A stretch of DNA of 64,000 nt from Chryseobacterium koreense CCUG 49689 (GCF_001045435.1 NZ_LFNG01000012.1:1-64000), one strand, 5' to 3'. Shown: positions 33,670 to 44,082, counted from the first letter of the stretch. Made by a program: numbers and translations. The notes: generated from the sequence alone by a model not told the origin.

Positions 33670-33885
33670 TTAAAGAGAGTGTTTTTCAGATGTAGAAATA
33701 AAAAATATTTATTTTTAAAATAGTGCTTGTTTTCGCTACCATCTCCATTTCTTTTTTGAAGTATCTTCCAAAGTATCTTTATCTACCTGATCTAGTACGC
33801 TATCAAATTCATTTTTTGCAGGATTGTTCCAATCCAATTTTCTTTCAGCCCACTGAATCCACTCTTGGTCATCAGGATTTTCAGA

Positions 33886-34860
33886 TTATTTATATTCGAA
33901 ATATTCCTTTAATACCATAAATTTTTTCCAAGGATGTGCATCATTATAGAAGGCAATGAATTTGCTGAGTTCATCATCTTTTAACTTTTGTTTAGCTTCC
34001 TCTATCTTTCGAAGCTCTTGTCGTCTTTCTTCGTCAATTTTCCATCTTCGTCTATTTTCAACCATTTTTTGAAACTCAGTTTCAATTTTGATTAAAATCT
34101 TTTCAATCTGATCTTCAACAAGAGATTTGTTAGTATCCGCAAAATCAAAAGTGCCAAATCTTCCAATTTTAACAGCTAATTTACCATTCGCAACCAAGTC
34201 TCTGCTTTTCCGGCCTCTTTCATCTATATTGTCAATTGCATTACTTTTTTCTCGAATATGCACCAGCATCTTGTCTTCATCATAAGCCGTAATTGTCATT
34301 CCTTCATCACTTAATAGTACTTTATACCCTAAAATTCTAAAGTTCTTAATCAGATTATCCAAAATTCTTAACGAACGAGAAACATTTTTAGGAGAAACTG
34401 TAATACTTGGTAATCCTCGGCTTGTACTAATTGTTCCTTTTAGCTTTTCATATGAATTCGGTAATTTTTTCTTATCAAGATTGGATTGTGTTTTTAAAGT
34501 AATATCATCTGGTCTGTTCAGTCTATCACCTACTTTTAAAATTAATGATGAGTTATTTTAAATTTTTTCAATAACGGCACTTCTGATTGGGTCCTCAGGA
34601 GAAAAATTTTGTTTCAAGACATCAACATTAATATTGATGTCTTTTTCTTCTTCCTTTTTAGGTAAGGGAAACTGAGCTACTTTTTTACCATATTGCAGCT
34701 TTTGCCAATAACCAGCAGGGGGAACGGGAATATCAAAATTTTTACAGATTTTTCGTAAGCCATTATCCGACAAATTAAATTCCTTTGCCAGCTGAATCAT
34801 TGGTGTAGTCCAGACTTTGTCATAAAGTTTTTTCCGCGAAAGTTTGATATTGTTATTCAT
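33886..34860 (-). pseudogene. Interrupted conserved hypothetical protein, one in-frame stop
   Basis: One frame runs from the ATG at 34860 to the stop at 33886 (325 codons), broken only by a TAA at 34558-34560. The N-terminal part (KLSRKKLYDKVWTTPMIQLAKEFNLSDNGLRKICK, then PPAGYWQKLQYGKK) is a helix-turn-helix region of a widespread uncharacterised family. After the stop the frame continues NNSSLILKVGDRL... to DNLIKNFRILGYKVL and a charged coiled-coil end. Without the stop the product would be 324 residues. A one-base change such as AAA to TAA would explain it. Two separate short proteins are possible but less likely. Confidence 0.75.
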
Positions 34861-34955
34861 AGTTTACAATTGCTACATTTTTTGAGATGTTTCTTTCATT
34901 ACTCTTGTAATTAGTTTTCATCTTTCAGCTAAAAATCACGACATCATTTCTTAGA

Positions 34956-35228
34956 GCCTGTTTAAAAATTAAATTATAAAAATTTGTATGAAGTATTTTT
35001 TTTACAAAATAATTTCATAAAAAAATGATCGTCAGTTGTTTACGTTAAATATTTTTCGTAACTCATTGGTTACTAAACAATTAAGTCGCAGCTGAAAAAT
35101 TATCCAACCAACATTACTGACAATCAGTGGAAATTTATAAAAAAGACTTTAATTTTCAATGAAAGAAAAAGAAAACATGATTTAAGAACCATTTGGAAAG
35201 CTATATTGTACCTTGTGAAAACAGGCTC
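34956..35228 (+). mobile_element. IS5-family-derived miniature element (273 bp)
   Basis: Terminal inverted repeats GAGCCTGTTT and AAACAGGCTC bound a 273-bp element, flanked on both sides by TTA, the target duplication expected for IS5-type elements. Inside, 35092-35232 encodes the start of an IS5-family transposase (LKNYPTNITDNQWKFIKKTL...LRTIWKAILYLVKTGS). The right terminal repeat falls within that coding sequence, at VKTG, and the rest of the transposase is missing. It is non-autonomous and would need a transposase in trans. Confidence 0.85.
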
Positions 35229-35232
35229 TTAG
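35092..35232 (+). pseudogene. IS5-family transposase, N-terminal remnant
   Basis: Forty-six codons matching the N-terminal domain of IS5-type transposases (YPTNITDNQWKFI, RKRKHDLRTIWKAILYLVKTG). It ends at TAG created where the right inverted repeat meets the target site. The start codon is not obvious. No catalytic residues are included. Confidence 0.75.
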
Positions 35233-35395
35233 AGTATCCTAAAATTCATATTTTTAGAGATTAAAAACAACGGAGTATCACATTTAGCAGTATAAAATAT
35301 GTCAACAAATGTCAGAAAATGTCAATTAACACTTTCTGTTTTTCATTTATTAATGCGGGTTGTATAGTTGTATTATGGTGCTTAGAAAATAGCGA

Positions 35396-36856
35396 TTACT
35401 TTCCGATACAGAACTTAGAAAAAATATTTCCCAAAACCTCATCATTGGTAAACTCACCGGAAATCTCACCCAGGTGTTCCAAGGCGTACCGAAGTTCATA
35501 AGCCAAAAGTTCGGTCTGGATTCCCTGCGAGATGGCGGCTTTCACCCGGTTCACAGATTCCAGGGATTTCTGCAAGGCCTCATAATGACGCTGATTGGTG
35601 ATCACCGTGTTTTCCCCGGTTTTGAGGTTTTCAACGTAGGAAGAGAGCTCCGTCTTCAATTGCTGAAGGTTCCGGTTTTCTAAAGCAGAGATCTTCAGCA
35701 GCTTGAAATCAGAAAATGAAAGTCCTGAACGGAGTTGATGGAGCAACCCGGAATATTCGGGATCACCCGCGGAATGGGCGGCATCAGGAGCTTTATCGAT
35801 CTTTGTAAGACAAATAATGGTTTTCAAATCCGGCCGCATCAATTCATTCAGCATTTGGATGTCGTCGGAAATATCGGTTGAATTGGCATCGACCAGATAA
35901 ACCAGAATGGAAGCTTTCGCCACTTTTTCTTTGGCTTTCACTACCCCTATTTTTTCAATCTCATCACTGGTTTCGCGCAATCCCGCCGTATCGATCAGGC
36001 GAAAAGCGTTTCCGTTGAGGTGCAAAACTTCCTCTATCGTGTCCCGGGTGGTACCAGCAATATCGGAGACAATCGCCCTTTCTTCTTTCAGCAAGGCGTT
36101 TAGCAAAGTCGATTTCCCGGCATTCGGCTTCCCAATGATGGCGACTTCCACCCCATTCTTGATCGCATTTCCGTACTGAAAACTTTCGATAAGTGAAGCC
36201 AGCTTATTTTCAAGTCGGTTCAAAAGCGCGTTCATTGCACTTCGGTCGGCAAACTCCACATCTTCTTCGGCGAAGTCCAGTTCCAGCTCCACCAAAGAGG
36301 TGAAGTTCAGCAAATCGCCCCGCAACAGGGAAATCTCGCTGGATATTCCACCTTTCAATTGGTTCAGGGCAAGTTTTCTGGAGGCTTCATTTTCAGAGGC
36401 AATCAAGTCGGCAATAGATTCCGCCTGACTCAGATCGATTCTTCCGTTCATGAAGGCGCGCATGGTAAACTCGCCGGCTTTCGCCATTCTGGCCCCGTTT
36501 TTTATCAAAACTTCCAAAATCTTGTTGGCAATATGCGGGGAACCGTGAAATGAGATTTCCACGGAATCTTCGGCAGTAAAAGTTTTCGGTGCCTTGAAAA
36601 CGGAAACCATCACTTCATCAATCACGTGGTTTTCCGCATCCGGATGAGGGACGGAATGGCTTTGGTTTTCCGATTTTTCAGCGTCTGCATCTACGATATA
36701 GCCGTAATGTACCGTGTGGGTAGCTACTTTCGTCAAATCTTTTCCCTGAAAAACTTTATTGACGATTTCAAAGGATTGATCACCCGAAACCCTTATAATT
36801 CCTATAGCTCCCACTCCATTTGCCGTTGCCAATGCACAGATTGTGTTTTGATTCAT
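35396..36856 (-). CDS. mnmE: tRNA modification GTPase MnmE
   Basis: A 486-residue MnmE. With MnmG it makes the 5-carboxymethylaminomethyl modification at wobble U34 of certain tRNAs. The N-terminal folate-binding domain begins NTICALATANGVGAIGIIRVSG. The central G domain has GKPNAGKST (G1), GTTRDT (G2), DTAGLR (G3) and LTKID (G4). The protein ends in FCIGK, the conserved C-terminal Cys motif. Full length, single gene, no frameshift. A stretch of acidic sequence near residues 55-75 (DADAEKSENQ) is a small insertion. Confidence 0.97.
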   Translation of the reverse strand: MNQNTICALATANGVGAIGIIRVSGDQSFEIVNKVFQGKDLTKVATHTVHYGYIVDADAEKSENQSHSVPHPDAENHVIDEVMVSVFKAPKTFTAEDSVEISFHGSPHIANKILEVLIKNGARMAKAGEFTMRAFMNGRIDLSQAESIADLIASENEASRKLALNQLKGGISSEISLLRGDLLNFTSLVELELDFAEEDVEFADRSAMNALLNRLENKLASLIESFQYGNAIKNGVEVAIIGKPNAGKSTLLNALLKEERAIVSDIAGTTRDTIEEVLHLNGNAFRLIDTAGLRETSDEIEKIGVVKAKEKVAKASILVYLVDANSTDISDDIQMLNELMRPDLKTIICLTKIDKAPDAAHSAGDPEYSGLLHQLRSGLSFSDFKLLKISALENRNLQQLKTELSSYVENLKTGENTVITNQRHYEALQKSLESVNRVKAAISQGIQTELLAYELRYALEHLGEISGEFTNDEVLGNIFSKFCIGK

Positions 36857-36914
36857 CCTGCAAATTTAGCGAAATTGAAAGAGATTTTTTTCGGCCATTT
36901 TCAATCCGTTTTTG

Positions 36915-36922
36915 TAATTTTG
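36915..36922 (+). promoter_or_regulatory. TAATTTTG promoter box
   Basis: A perfect TAnnTTTG box 25 bp upstream of the tail-tube-like gene; no clear TTG at the -33 distance. Confidence 0.5.
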
Positions 36923-36946
36923 AATTCAACCTTAAAACTTATAATT

Positions 36947-37387
36947 ATGGCTCAACCAAAAACAATCAGCCGCTACCATTTCACTGCGGAATGGGGCGGA
37001 AACAGAGTAGAATTCCTTGAAATCAGCGGACTGGACATTTCCGTGGATGTGGTGGCAATGCGAAACGGCAATTCCCGTGAAAATTCGGAATTAAAAATCC
37101 CCGGAATCACCAGATTTTCGGAAGTGGTCCTGAAAAGGAATATCATCCAGGGCGACAACCAGTTCTTTGAGTGGATCAATACCAACAATTTCGGAACGGT
37201 GGAACGCAGGGATGTGGTGATTCATCTGCTGGATAACCAACACCAACCGATCATGTTTTGGAAATTGAAAAATGCCTTCCCCGCAAAATATTTGGGACCG
37301 GTGCTGATTTCCAACGACAGCCATCTTGCCACAGAAAGCCTCATTTTGGCTTATGATGGTTTCCAGATGGAAAAATTCGGGAAATAA
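36947..37387 (+). CDS. T4 gp19-like tail tube protein, isolated
   Basis: A 146-residue protein of the phage tail tube (gp19/PF06841) family, also found as tube subunits of contractile injection systems. It shows the usual pattern: YHFTAEWGGNRVEFLEISGLD, RNGNSRENSELKIPG, VVLKRNIIQGDNQFFEW and FWKLKNAFPAKYLGP. The longer frame upstream is ruled out by the promoter box and the ATG at 36947. No sheath, baseplate or other tail genes lie nearby; neighbours are mnmE and an aminopeptidase. It may be a domesticated tube protein or serve an injection system encoded elsewhere. Confidence 0.92.
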   Translation: MAQPKTISRYHFTAEWGGNRVEFLEISGLDISVDVVAMRNGNSRENSELKIPGITRFSEVVLKRNIIQGDNQFFEWINTNNFGTVERRDVVIHLLDNQHQPIMFWKLKNAFPAKYLGPVLISNDSHLATESLILAYDGFQMEKFGK

Positions 37388-37389
37388 AG

Positions 37390-37418
37390 AAAGTCGGTTC
37401 AACGTGAACCGACTTTTT
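37390..37418. terminator. Bidirectional rho-independent terminator
   Basis: AAAGTCGGTTCA-ACG-TGAACCGACTTT, a perfect 12-bp stem, with A and T runs outside. It lies between the convergent tail-tube and aminopeptidase genes. Confidence 0.92.
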
Positions 37419-37442
37419 CATCATATCTTATTTTGGAAGCGC

Positions 37443-39215
37443 TTACAAAGGTTTCACCTGCTCCAGGAACCAGGCCTTCACATCTCCTTCCAAATCGTTC
37501 TCTAATTTTTCTTGACACCATTGATGATAATGGTTCAACCATTCTTTTTCAGTCTCGGTCAAGAGAGAAACATCGATCACATTTCTGTCAAAAGGACAAA
37601 TCGTTAAGGTTTCGAATTCATAGAAACTTCCAAAATCGGTTTTCTTCCATTCTTTCACTGCGATAAGGTTTTCGTGGCGAATTCCGTAATGGTAATCCAG
37701 ATAGAATCCCGGTTCGTTGGAAACCACCATTCCCGGAATCAATTCTTGCGGATTCATGTCTTTTCTTATGTTTTGCGGACCTTCGTGCACATTCATGAAA
37801 CTTCCCACACCGTGTCCGGTTCCGTGGTTGTAATCTTTCGCCTCTTTCCACAAAGCCATTCTCGCAAATGCGTCCAGCTGGACACCACGGGTACCTTTAG
37901 GAAATTTCAGCATAGAAAGCTGAATCAATCCTTTTAAAGCCAAAGTACAGTTGTGCTTAAATTCATCTGAAACCGCACCTAACGCAAGCGTTCTGGTAAT
38001 ATCGGTGGTTCCTTCCAGATATTGTCCTCCGGAATCCACAAGGATGGAGGACGCGTTGGTCACTTCTTTGCTTCCTTCACTTTTCGCTGAATAATGCATG
38101 ATGGCGCCATTGTCCAGATAGCCCACAATCGAACCGAAACTTTCGCCCACGAAATTCTTTCCTTCCGCACGGAAACCGCGCAGCTTTTCACCGATCGAAA
38201 ACTCGGTCATGGCTTCTTTTCCCGCTTGGTGCGTCAACCAATACAGGAATTTCACCATCGCCACGCCATCGCGCTGCATCACGGTTCTGAAACCTTCGAG
38301 TTCTGTTTCGTTTTTGATGGCTTTCATCAAATTTCCAGGAACGGGAGCCTTGATAAAGGTATTATTACCCTTTAGATGCTCAAAAATGGATTGGTTGCTG
38401 TTTGGTGAAATAAGGATTTTTTCGTCTTTCATGCGGTCCAGTGCCGGGAAAAATTCCTCGTAAGGACGCATTTTCACGAAAGCATCATCCATCTGTTTTC
38501 GCGCATCGTGATCCAGTTTTTCCAGGTCCACAAACAGTCCCGCATTATTTTTCGTCAAAATAATATAGCCTAGGAATACGGGATTCGCCTGCACATCACT
38601 TCCCCTTAAATTCAAAGTCCATGCTACATCATCCAAACTGGAAATGATATGGGCAGTTGCACCGATTTCCTCCATTTTGCTTCGGATATCGGAAAGCTTA
38701 TCGGTCACCGATCTTCCCGCTCTTTCGATTGGATGCACAAAAACCGGATTCTTTTTCGCATTGGGGTTTCGGTCTGTCCAGATCTCCTTCAGCAATGGCA
38801 AATCAACGAGTTTTCTATTTTTTGCGGTAAGTTTCTCGGTAAGCAATTCCCAATTCGCATTTGAAGTGGCCAAAGCATTCACAGCGACGGTGCCGTTTTC
38901 CGGAGTTTCAGAAATAATCCAATCGATATAGTTGGGTGTTTCTTCCTCGCCTTCTTTCATGAGGGTAATTCCGGAATTTTCAAGTTCTATGGCGGCTTGC
39001 ACGAAATATCTTCCGTCCGTCCATAAACCGGCTTTATTTTTGGTAATGACCACAAACCCTGCCGAACCGGTAAATCCTGAAATCCAAGCTCTTTCCTGCC
39101 ATTCCGCCGGCAAATACTCGCTCATGTGCGGATCTGCGGAATAGGCGATGAAGGCATCGATATTATTTTCGGACATTTTTTGGCGAAGCGCCGATATTTT
39201 TTCTGAAGTCGTCAT
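37443..39215 (-). CDS. Xaa-Pro aminopeptidase (M24B family)
   Basis: A 590-residue three-domain aminopeptidase P of the long (APP1-like) type that removes an N-terminal residue linked to proline. Two creatinase-like N-terminal domains (residues 1-300) precede the pita-bread catalytic domain. Metal-binding residues are visible in VDSGGQYLEGTTDITRT (two Asp), GHGVGSFMNVHEGP (His), SNEPGFY (Glu) and RHENL (Glu). No signal peptide, so cytoplasmic. Single-gene unit with a terminator downstream shared with the convergent gene. Confidence 0.95.
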   Translation of the reverse strand: MTTSEKISALRQKMSENNIDAFIAYSADPHMSEYLPAEWQERAWISGFTGSAGFVVITKNKAGLWTDGRYFVQAAIELENSGITLMKEGEEETPNYIDWIISETPENGTVAVNALATSNANWELLTEKLTAKNRKLVDLPLLKEIWTDRNPNAKKNPVFVHPIERAGRSVTDKLSDIRSKMEEIGATAHIISSLDDVAWTLNLRGSDVQANPVFLGYIILTKNNAGLFVDLEKLDHDARKQMDDAFVKMRPYEEFFPALDRMKDEKILISPNSNQSIFEHLKGNNTFIKAPVPGNLMKAIKNETELEGFRTVMQRDGVAMVKFLYWLTHQAGKEAMTEFSIGEKLRGFRAEGKNFVGESFGSIVGYLDNGAIMHYSAKSEGSKEVTNASSILVDSGGQYLEGTTDITRTLALGAVSDEFKHNCTLALKGLIQLSMLKFPKGTRGVQLDAFARMALWKEAKDYNHGTGHGVGSFMNVHEGPQNIRKDMNPQELIPGMVVSNEPGFYLDYHYGIRHENLIAVKEWKKTDFGSFYEFETLTICPFDRNVIDVSLLTETEKEWLNHYHQWCQEKLENDLEGDVKAWFLEQVKPL

Positions 39216-39390
39216 TTTTTTGAAATTTTGTCGCGTGAAATTACGAAAAAATCGAGGTTTGGCAATGGTAATTTCTAACTTTAAAGGAAATTAACGGTTG
39301 GCGGATTTTCAGCATCCCCGTCCTGAACGGTCCCCATTCAACTACCTTAATAAATTTGAAAAGACCGGCAACTTACCGAGTTCCAAGATT

Positions 39391-39427
39391 TTAAAAAAAA
39401 ATATGCTGAAAACCAATTCAGCATATT
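39391..39427 (-). terminator. Rho-independent terminator after the TPR gene
   Basis: AATATGCTGAA and TTCAGCATATT form a perfect 11-bp stem with a 6-nt loop; on the minus strand nine T residues follow. It ends the gyrA-TPR transcript. Confidence 0.88.
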
Positions 39428-39450
39428 CAAGTTTTTGAAAAAAGTTCCGC

Positions 39451-40842
39451 TTATTTTTTTCCTGCAGCTTCCAAAGCAGCTTCTTTAGCTTTGAATTCCT
39501 GGAACTTCGCGTCGTTTTTGGTGGACATATAAAGCCCTTTCAGCAACGTCACCGCATCGAGGTTCGTGGTGTCGGTTTGATACCATTTCTCTGCATAAGG
39601 CAATGCTTCTGCGAATCTTTTCTTTCTTGCATCCATGATTTTATTGGCTGCATCAATCTTTCCGGATTTTCTGGCCTCATTGTAATCATCAATCGCCTTG
39701 CCGTCATCTCCCATAATGAGGAAGGTAATGTTTTGAAGGGCATTGGCATAGTTTGGATTAAGTTCGATCGCTTTCAAGAATGCCGCTTTGGCAGCCTCAT
39801 ATTGCGCAGGATCACTTTTCAGCATAATTCCCAGATTGTACCAGCTGTCCACATCTTTTGGGTTGGCTGCAACCTGACCTTTAAGGACTTCAATAAATTC
39901 TGCAGATTTCCCTGAACTGAAATAAGCCAGTCCTTTGATATTGACCAGTTTTTCATCATTAGGGAACTTTTTCAGTCCCAGATCCGCATATTTAATTACT
40001 TCGTCGTAACGTTTTTCAGTATAAAGTTCATCGGTAAGGTTCTGGTAGATCTGTTTTTCTACACTTGGTGAAGTTTCCACCTTGAAGTCTTTGAATTCAG
40101 ACGCCTCGCCCAACTTTTTCTGGAAATCAAAAATGGTTTTGTTCATTTTTTCCTGTTCTCCAGACTTTTTGTTGGTCGCCAAATAGTTGGTTTGCACTCC
40201 GGTGTAGCCCATTCCGATCAGCTCCTCAAATATCTTGATGGATTCCACATTGTTTTTCCCGTTGGTATATGCGGTTACGGCATTCAACAGGATTGAACCG
40301 TCATCACTTCCGGCAGCTTTCAAAAGGTAGTAGGTTTCCTTGAACTTGCTTCCTGAGAGATTAAAATTCTTTTGATTAAAGGCATCGATCGCCATCTTGT
40401 TCGCTTTGTCAGCTAAAGGAAATATGGCTTTCTCCACATTTTGCAAAAGCGTAGGGCTGTATGTTTCCTCTTTCAGACCCTGAATTCCGGACGCGTCCGC
40501 AGCAGCTTTACCCACGTAGTAAACCCTGTTTTTGGAGGCATCTTTTCCGGAGTAGATCTTATTCTTTGCCAATTCATTGATTTTTGCCAAATAGACCGCT
40601 CCTTCGGAAACTTTGCCGGTTTTCACCAAGCCAAGTCCTTTTGCATAGTAGTACTGCTCCTGAAGAGCCGGCTCAAGCAAATAAACATTCCCGTTCATGA
40701 CGGATTCAGCTGCGGAAACTTGTGCGTTTGCCGTGGCGGTATCTCCTCCGTCAATGGCCTTCACCGCATTGGAGATCTCTTTTTTCTGCGCCAATGCGAA
40801 AGTCATCGAAACCACCGCAATGCTTAAAAATATTTTTTTCAT
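39451..40842 (-). CDS. Exported tetratricopeptide-repeat protein
   Basis: A 463-residue protein with a signal peptide (KKIFLSIAVVSMTFALAQ). It contains TPR-type helical repeats through most of its length, clearest at YDEVIKYADLGLKKFPNDEKLV and WYNLGIMLKSDPAQYEAAKAAFLKAIELNPNYANAL. Probably periplasmic, acting as a protein-interaction scaffold; partners unknown. It begins 32 bp after gyrA on the same strand, so the two likely share a transcript. A conserved flavobacterial gene next to gyrA, in my recollection. Confidence 0.88.
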   Translation of the reverse strand: MKKIFLSIAVVSMTFALAQKKEISNAVKAIDGGDTATANAQVSAAESVMNGNVYLLEPALQEQYYYAKGLGLVKTGKVSEGAVYLAKINELAKNKIYSGKDASKNRVYYVGKAAADASGIQGLKEETYSPTLLQNVEKAIFPLADKANKMAIDAFNQKNFNLSGSKFKETYYLLKAAGSDDGSILLNAVTAYTNGKNNVESIKIFEELIGMGYTGVQTNYLATNKKSGEQEKMNKTIFDFQKKLGEASEFKDFKVETSPSVEKQIYQNLTDELYTEKRYDEVIKYADLGLKKFPNDEKLVNIKGLAYFSSGKSAEFIEVLKGQVAANPKDVDSWYNLGIMLKSDPAQYEAAKAAFLKAIELNPNYANALQNITFLIMGDDGKAIDDYNEARKSGKIDAANKIMDARKKRFAEALPYAEKWYQTDTTNLDAVTLLKGLYMSTKNDAKFQEFKAKEAALEAAGKK

Positions 40843-40874
40843 TTTTTAATGATAAGATAAGATTGTTTTAAATT

Positions 40875-43538
40875 CTATTCCTCGGAATCATCATCAGGAC
40901 TTTCCGAATGTTCTTGGTTTTCTACTGCTCCGTTTTCTGGGGTTTCCTCCTGGTCATCTTTTTTCAGTTCATTGGCCTCATCCATGTCGTTCCCTGCATT
41001 TTCATTTGCCTGGGAAGCCTTTTTGAATTCCGGGTTGTTGGAATCAGTGGTTTCTTCATTTCCATCAGTTTCATCTTCTTCCACTTCCTTATCCATTTCC
41101 ACTTTTGCGATGGCTGCAATTTCATCATTGTTTTTCAGGTTGATCACCTTTACACCTTGAGTATTTCTGCCCATTACCCGCATTTCGTCCATGTTCATAC
41201 GGATTGCGACACCAGATTTGTTGATAATCATTAGTCCATCATCATCAGTCACGGATTGAATGGCTATCAGATTTCCGGTTTTTTCTGTGATGTTTAAGGT
41301 GATTACCCCTTTTCCACCGCGGTTGGTCACCCGGTAATCTTCCACTGCGGTACGTTTTCCGTAACCTTTCTCAGAAACCACCAAAACGGTTTCATTCTGC
41401 ACATCATTCACAACAATCATACCAATCACTTCGTCTCCTTTTTCCAGGGAAATTCCACGAACACCGATGGAACCTCTTCCCACTGCTCTTGCTTTCTCTT
41501 CAGGGAAACGGATGCATTTTCCGTTTTTGGTTGCGATCATGATTTCGGAATTTCCGTTGGTCAATCTTGCTCCCAAAAGTTGGTCGTTATCACGGATTTC
41601 AATCGCGTTCACTCCATTCGTTCTCGGTCTGGAATAAGCTTCGAGCGAAGTTTTCTTGATGGTTCCGTTTTTAGTAATCATCACGACATTCATTTGATTC
41701 ACGTATTCGGAATCTTTCAAATCGTTGGTTCGGATATATGCTTTGATTTTATCGTCCGGTTCTATGTTGATCAAATTCTGAACCGCTCTTCCTTTCGCTG
41801 TCTTGGAACCTTCAGGAATTTCGAAAACCCTCAACCAGAAACATCTTCCTTTTTCTGTGAAAAACAACATGTACTGGTGATTGGTCGCGGTCACGATGTA
41901 TTCAAGGAAATCCTCGTCTCTCGTGGTTGCGGCACGGTTTCCTACTCCACCTCTGCTCTGAACCTTATATTCTGAAAGTGAAGTCCTTTTAATATAACCG
42001 GCGTGAGAAATGGTAAGCACCACTTTTTCATCCGGAATCAAATCTTCGATGGACAATTCACCACCGGAATAATCGATTTCGGTTCTTCTTTCATCGCCGT
42101 ATTTCTCTTTCATTTCAAGAAGTTCAGCTTTGATGATTTCGTAACGTCTTGGTTCGTTGGTCAAAATATCTTCCAAATCCTTGATTAAGTTCATGATTTC
42201 TTCGTATTCTGCACGGATTTTGTCCAACTCCATTCCGGTCAAACGGGCGAGTCTTAAATCCAAAATTGCCTGTGCCTGAATCTCCGAAAGTTCGAATTCC
42301 TTCATCAATCCATCTTTCGCTTCCTGTGGATTGGCGCTGTGACGGATGATCGCGATTGCTTTGTCCAAATCATCCTGGGTTCCAATCACCTTCATGAAAC
42401 CTTCCAGGATATGCGCTCTTTCTTTGGCTTTCTTAAGTTCGAATTCGGTCCTTCTCACGATGACCTCATGACGATGCTCCACGAAATGGTGGATAATATC
42501 TTTCAGATTCAACTGTACCGGTCTTCCCTTCACCAATGCAATATTATTCACACTGAAAGAAGTTTGAAGCGCGGTGTACTTGTAAAGCATGTTGAGCACC
42601 ACATTTGGAATCGCGTCATTTTTAAGTTCGTACACGATTCTCATTCCCTGCCTGTCAGATTCGTCACGGATTTCATAGATTCCGGGAATCTTTTCTTCCT
42701 TCACGAGTTCCGCAGTTCTTGCGATCATTTCAGCTTTGTTCACCTGGTAAGGAACTTCGGTGACGATGATGGCGTTCCTGTTTCCAACTTCCTCGAAATT
42801 CACTTTCGCACGCAAAACAATTCTACCTCTTCCGGTATGGAAAGCATCCCGAACTCCGTCATAGCCGTAAATAATTGCACCTGTCGGGAAATCCGGAGCG
42901 ATGATGTGTTTCATCAGCTCGTCGATGGTGATATCATTATTGTCGATATAGGCCACAATCGCGTCGATACTTTCAGAAAGGTTGTGCGGCGCCATATTGG
43001 TCGCCATTCCCACCGCTATACCGGATGCACCATTCACCAAAAGATTTGGAATCTTCGTCGGAAGCACGCTTGGTTCCGTCATGGAATCGTCAAAGTTATT
43101 TTGGAAATCCACGGTTTCTTTATCCAGGTCGGCAAGAATCTCATCGGAAATCTTCTTCAGCCTTGCTTCGGTATATCGCATTGCTGCAGGCGGGTCACCG
43201 TCCATAGATCCGAAGTTACCCTGTCCATCAACTTGCGGATAACGCAAACTCCAAGGCTGCGCCATTCTCACCATCGCATCATAAACGGACGTATCGCCGT
43301 GTGGATGGTACTTACCGAGAACATCTCCAACAATCCTGGCTGATTTTAAATATTTTCTGTTTGAAAAAACGCCGAGTCCGTACATACCGTAAAGAACTCT
43401 TCTGTGAACGGGCTTCAAGCCGTCTCTTACATCTGGTAACGCTCTGGAAACGATTACCGACATAGAATAATCGATGTAAGAGGATTTCATTTCATCAACA
43501 ATGTTGATAGGAATTAACCTTTCTCCTTCTTTTTGCAT
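40875..43538 (-). CDS. gyrA: DNA gyrase subunit A
   Basis: An 887-residue GyrA. The winged-helix and tower parts carry the catalytic Tyr122 in [10 protein letters not shown] and the quinolone region [17 protein letters not shown] (78-94). Position 83 is Thr where many species have Ser. The C-terminal DNA-wrapping domain has a GyrA-box-like NRGGKG (Gln replaced by Asn) and several blade repeats. It ends in a very acidic tail of about 70 residues (VEEDETDG... to SPDDDSEE), longer than in most gyrases, which in other species tunes supercoiling. Divergent from the DUF4286-like gene. Confidence 0.97.
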   Translation of the reverse strand: MQKEGERLIPINIVDEMKSSYIDYSMSVIVSRALPDVRDGLKPVHRRVLYGMYGLGVFSNRKYLKSARIVGDVLGKYHPHGDTSVYDAMVRMAQPWSLRYPQVDGQGNFGSMDGDPPAAMRYTEARLKKISDEILADLDKETVDFQNNFDDSMTEPSVLPTKIPNLLVNGASGIAVGMATNMAPHNLSESIDAIVAYIDNNDITIDELMKHIIAPDFPTGAIIYGYDGVRDAFHTGRGRIVLRAKVNFEEVGNRNAIIVTEVPYQVNKAEMIARTAELVKEEKIPGIYEIRDESDRQGMRIVYELKNDAIPNVVLNMLYKYTALQTSFSVNNIALVKGRPVQLNLKDIIHHFVEHRHEVIVRRTEFELKKAKERAHILEGFMKVIGTQDDLDKAIAIIRHSANPQEAKDGLMKEFELSEIQAQAILDLRLARLTGMELDKIRAEYEEIMNLIKDLEDILTNEPRRYEIIKAELLEMKEKYGDERRTEIDYSGGELSIEDLIPDEKVVLTISHAGYIKRTSLSEYKVQSRGGVGNRAATTRDEDFLEYIVTATNHQYMLFFTEKGRCFWLRVFEIPEGSKTAKGRAVQNLINIEPDDKIKAYIRTNDLKDSEYVNQMNVVMITKNGTIKKTSLEAYSRPRTNGVNAIEIRDNDQLLGARLTNGNSEIMIATKNGKCIRFPEEKARAVGRGSIGVRGISLEKGDEVIGMIVVNDVQNETVLVVSEKGYGKRTAVEDYRVTNRGGKGVITLNITEKTGNLIAIQSVTDDDGLMIINKSGVAIRMNMDEMRVMGRNTQGVKVINLKNNDEIAAIAKVEMDKEVEEDETDGNEETTDSNNPEFKKASQANENAGNDMDEANELKKDDQEETPENGAVENQEHSESPDDDSEE

Positions 43539-43687
43539 AATCTATTTTAATGATTTGAAAATCAGAATATTAGTTGGTATTTTTGATTTTCCTGAATTTC
43601 GATTTTTATAACGTGCTAAAATACGAATTTTTTCCCGATTTTTGCCCAATAACTTACTAACAAACATCATAAATAAAGTTAAAAATA

Positions 43688-44002
43688 ATGAGCATTTTAA
43701 GCATCACTTTCCATAGCACAGAAAACATTAAAAACGACTGGGAAAATTACCTGGAAAACGAACTTCATCAGATGGTTGAAAACCTCTTCGATGTGGAGAA
43801 ATACATCCTTTCGGAAGTGAACAGCGAAATGATCAACGAGGGCACCAATACGAACCTGCTATTGGTTTTTGACGATGATGAAAAACGCCTCGATTTTCTG
43901 GAAATTGAAATAAAGAACATCGAGGAAAGAATCACCGAAAAATTTGGTGAAGAGGTGATGGTTTTTGTGACTTTTCTAAATCCGCGTAAAAGTAGATTTT
44001 AG
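43688..44002 (+). CDS. DUF4286-like hypothetical protein
   Basis: A 104-residue protein that resembles the small DUF4286 family (SILSITFHSTENIKNDWENYLENELHQM...), with a ferredoxin-like alternation of strands and helices. Acidic, cytoplasmic, function unknown. It is divergent from gyrA across a 149-bp gap and has no operon partner. An inverted repeat follows the stop codon. Confidence 0.75.
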   Translation: MSILSITFHSTENIKNDWENYLENELHQMVENLFDVEKYILSEVNSEMINEGTNTNLLLVFDDDEKRLDFLEIEIKNIEERITEKFGEEVMVFVTFLNPRKSRF

Positions 44003-44019
44003 TTTTTTCCGAAAAAAAA

Positions 44020-44058
44020 CGTGCATTGGTGGTTAAAAGTAATTTCCACGAATGCACG
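44020..44058. repeat. CGTGCATT...AATGCACG inverted repeat
   Basis: CGTGCATTGGTGG (44020-44032) faces CCACGAATGCACG (44046-44058), 11 of 13 bases pairing. It follows the DUF4286-like gene after a T/A-rich run and could terminate transcription; it also looks like a dispersed intergenic palindrome. Confidence 0.65.
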
Positions 44059-44082
44059 AATATCTTTTTTGGAAAAATTTCC

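Noticed and set aside
42339-43343. 334-codon plus-strand frame
   Set aside because: Antisense shadow of gyrA.
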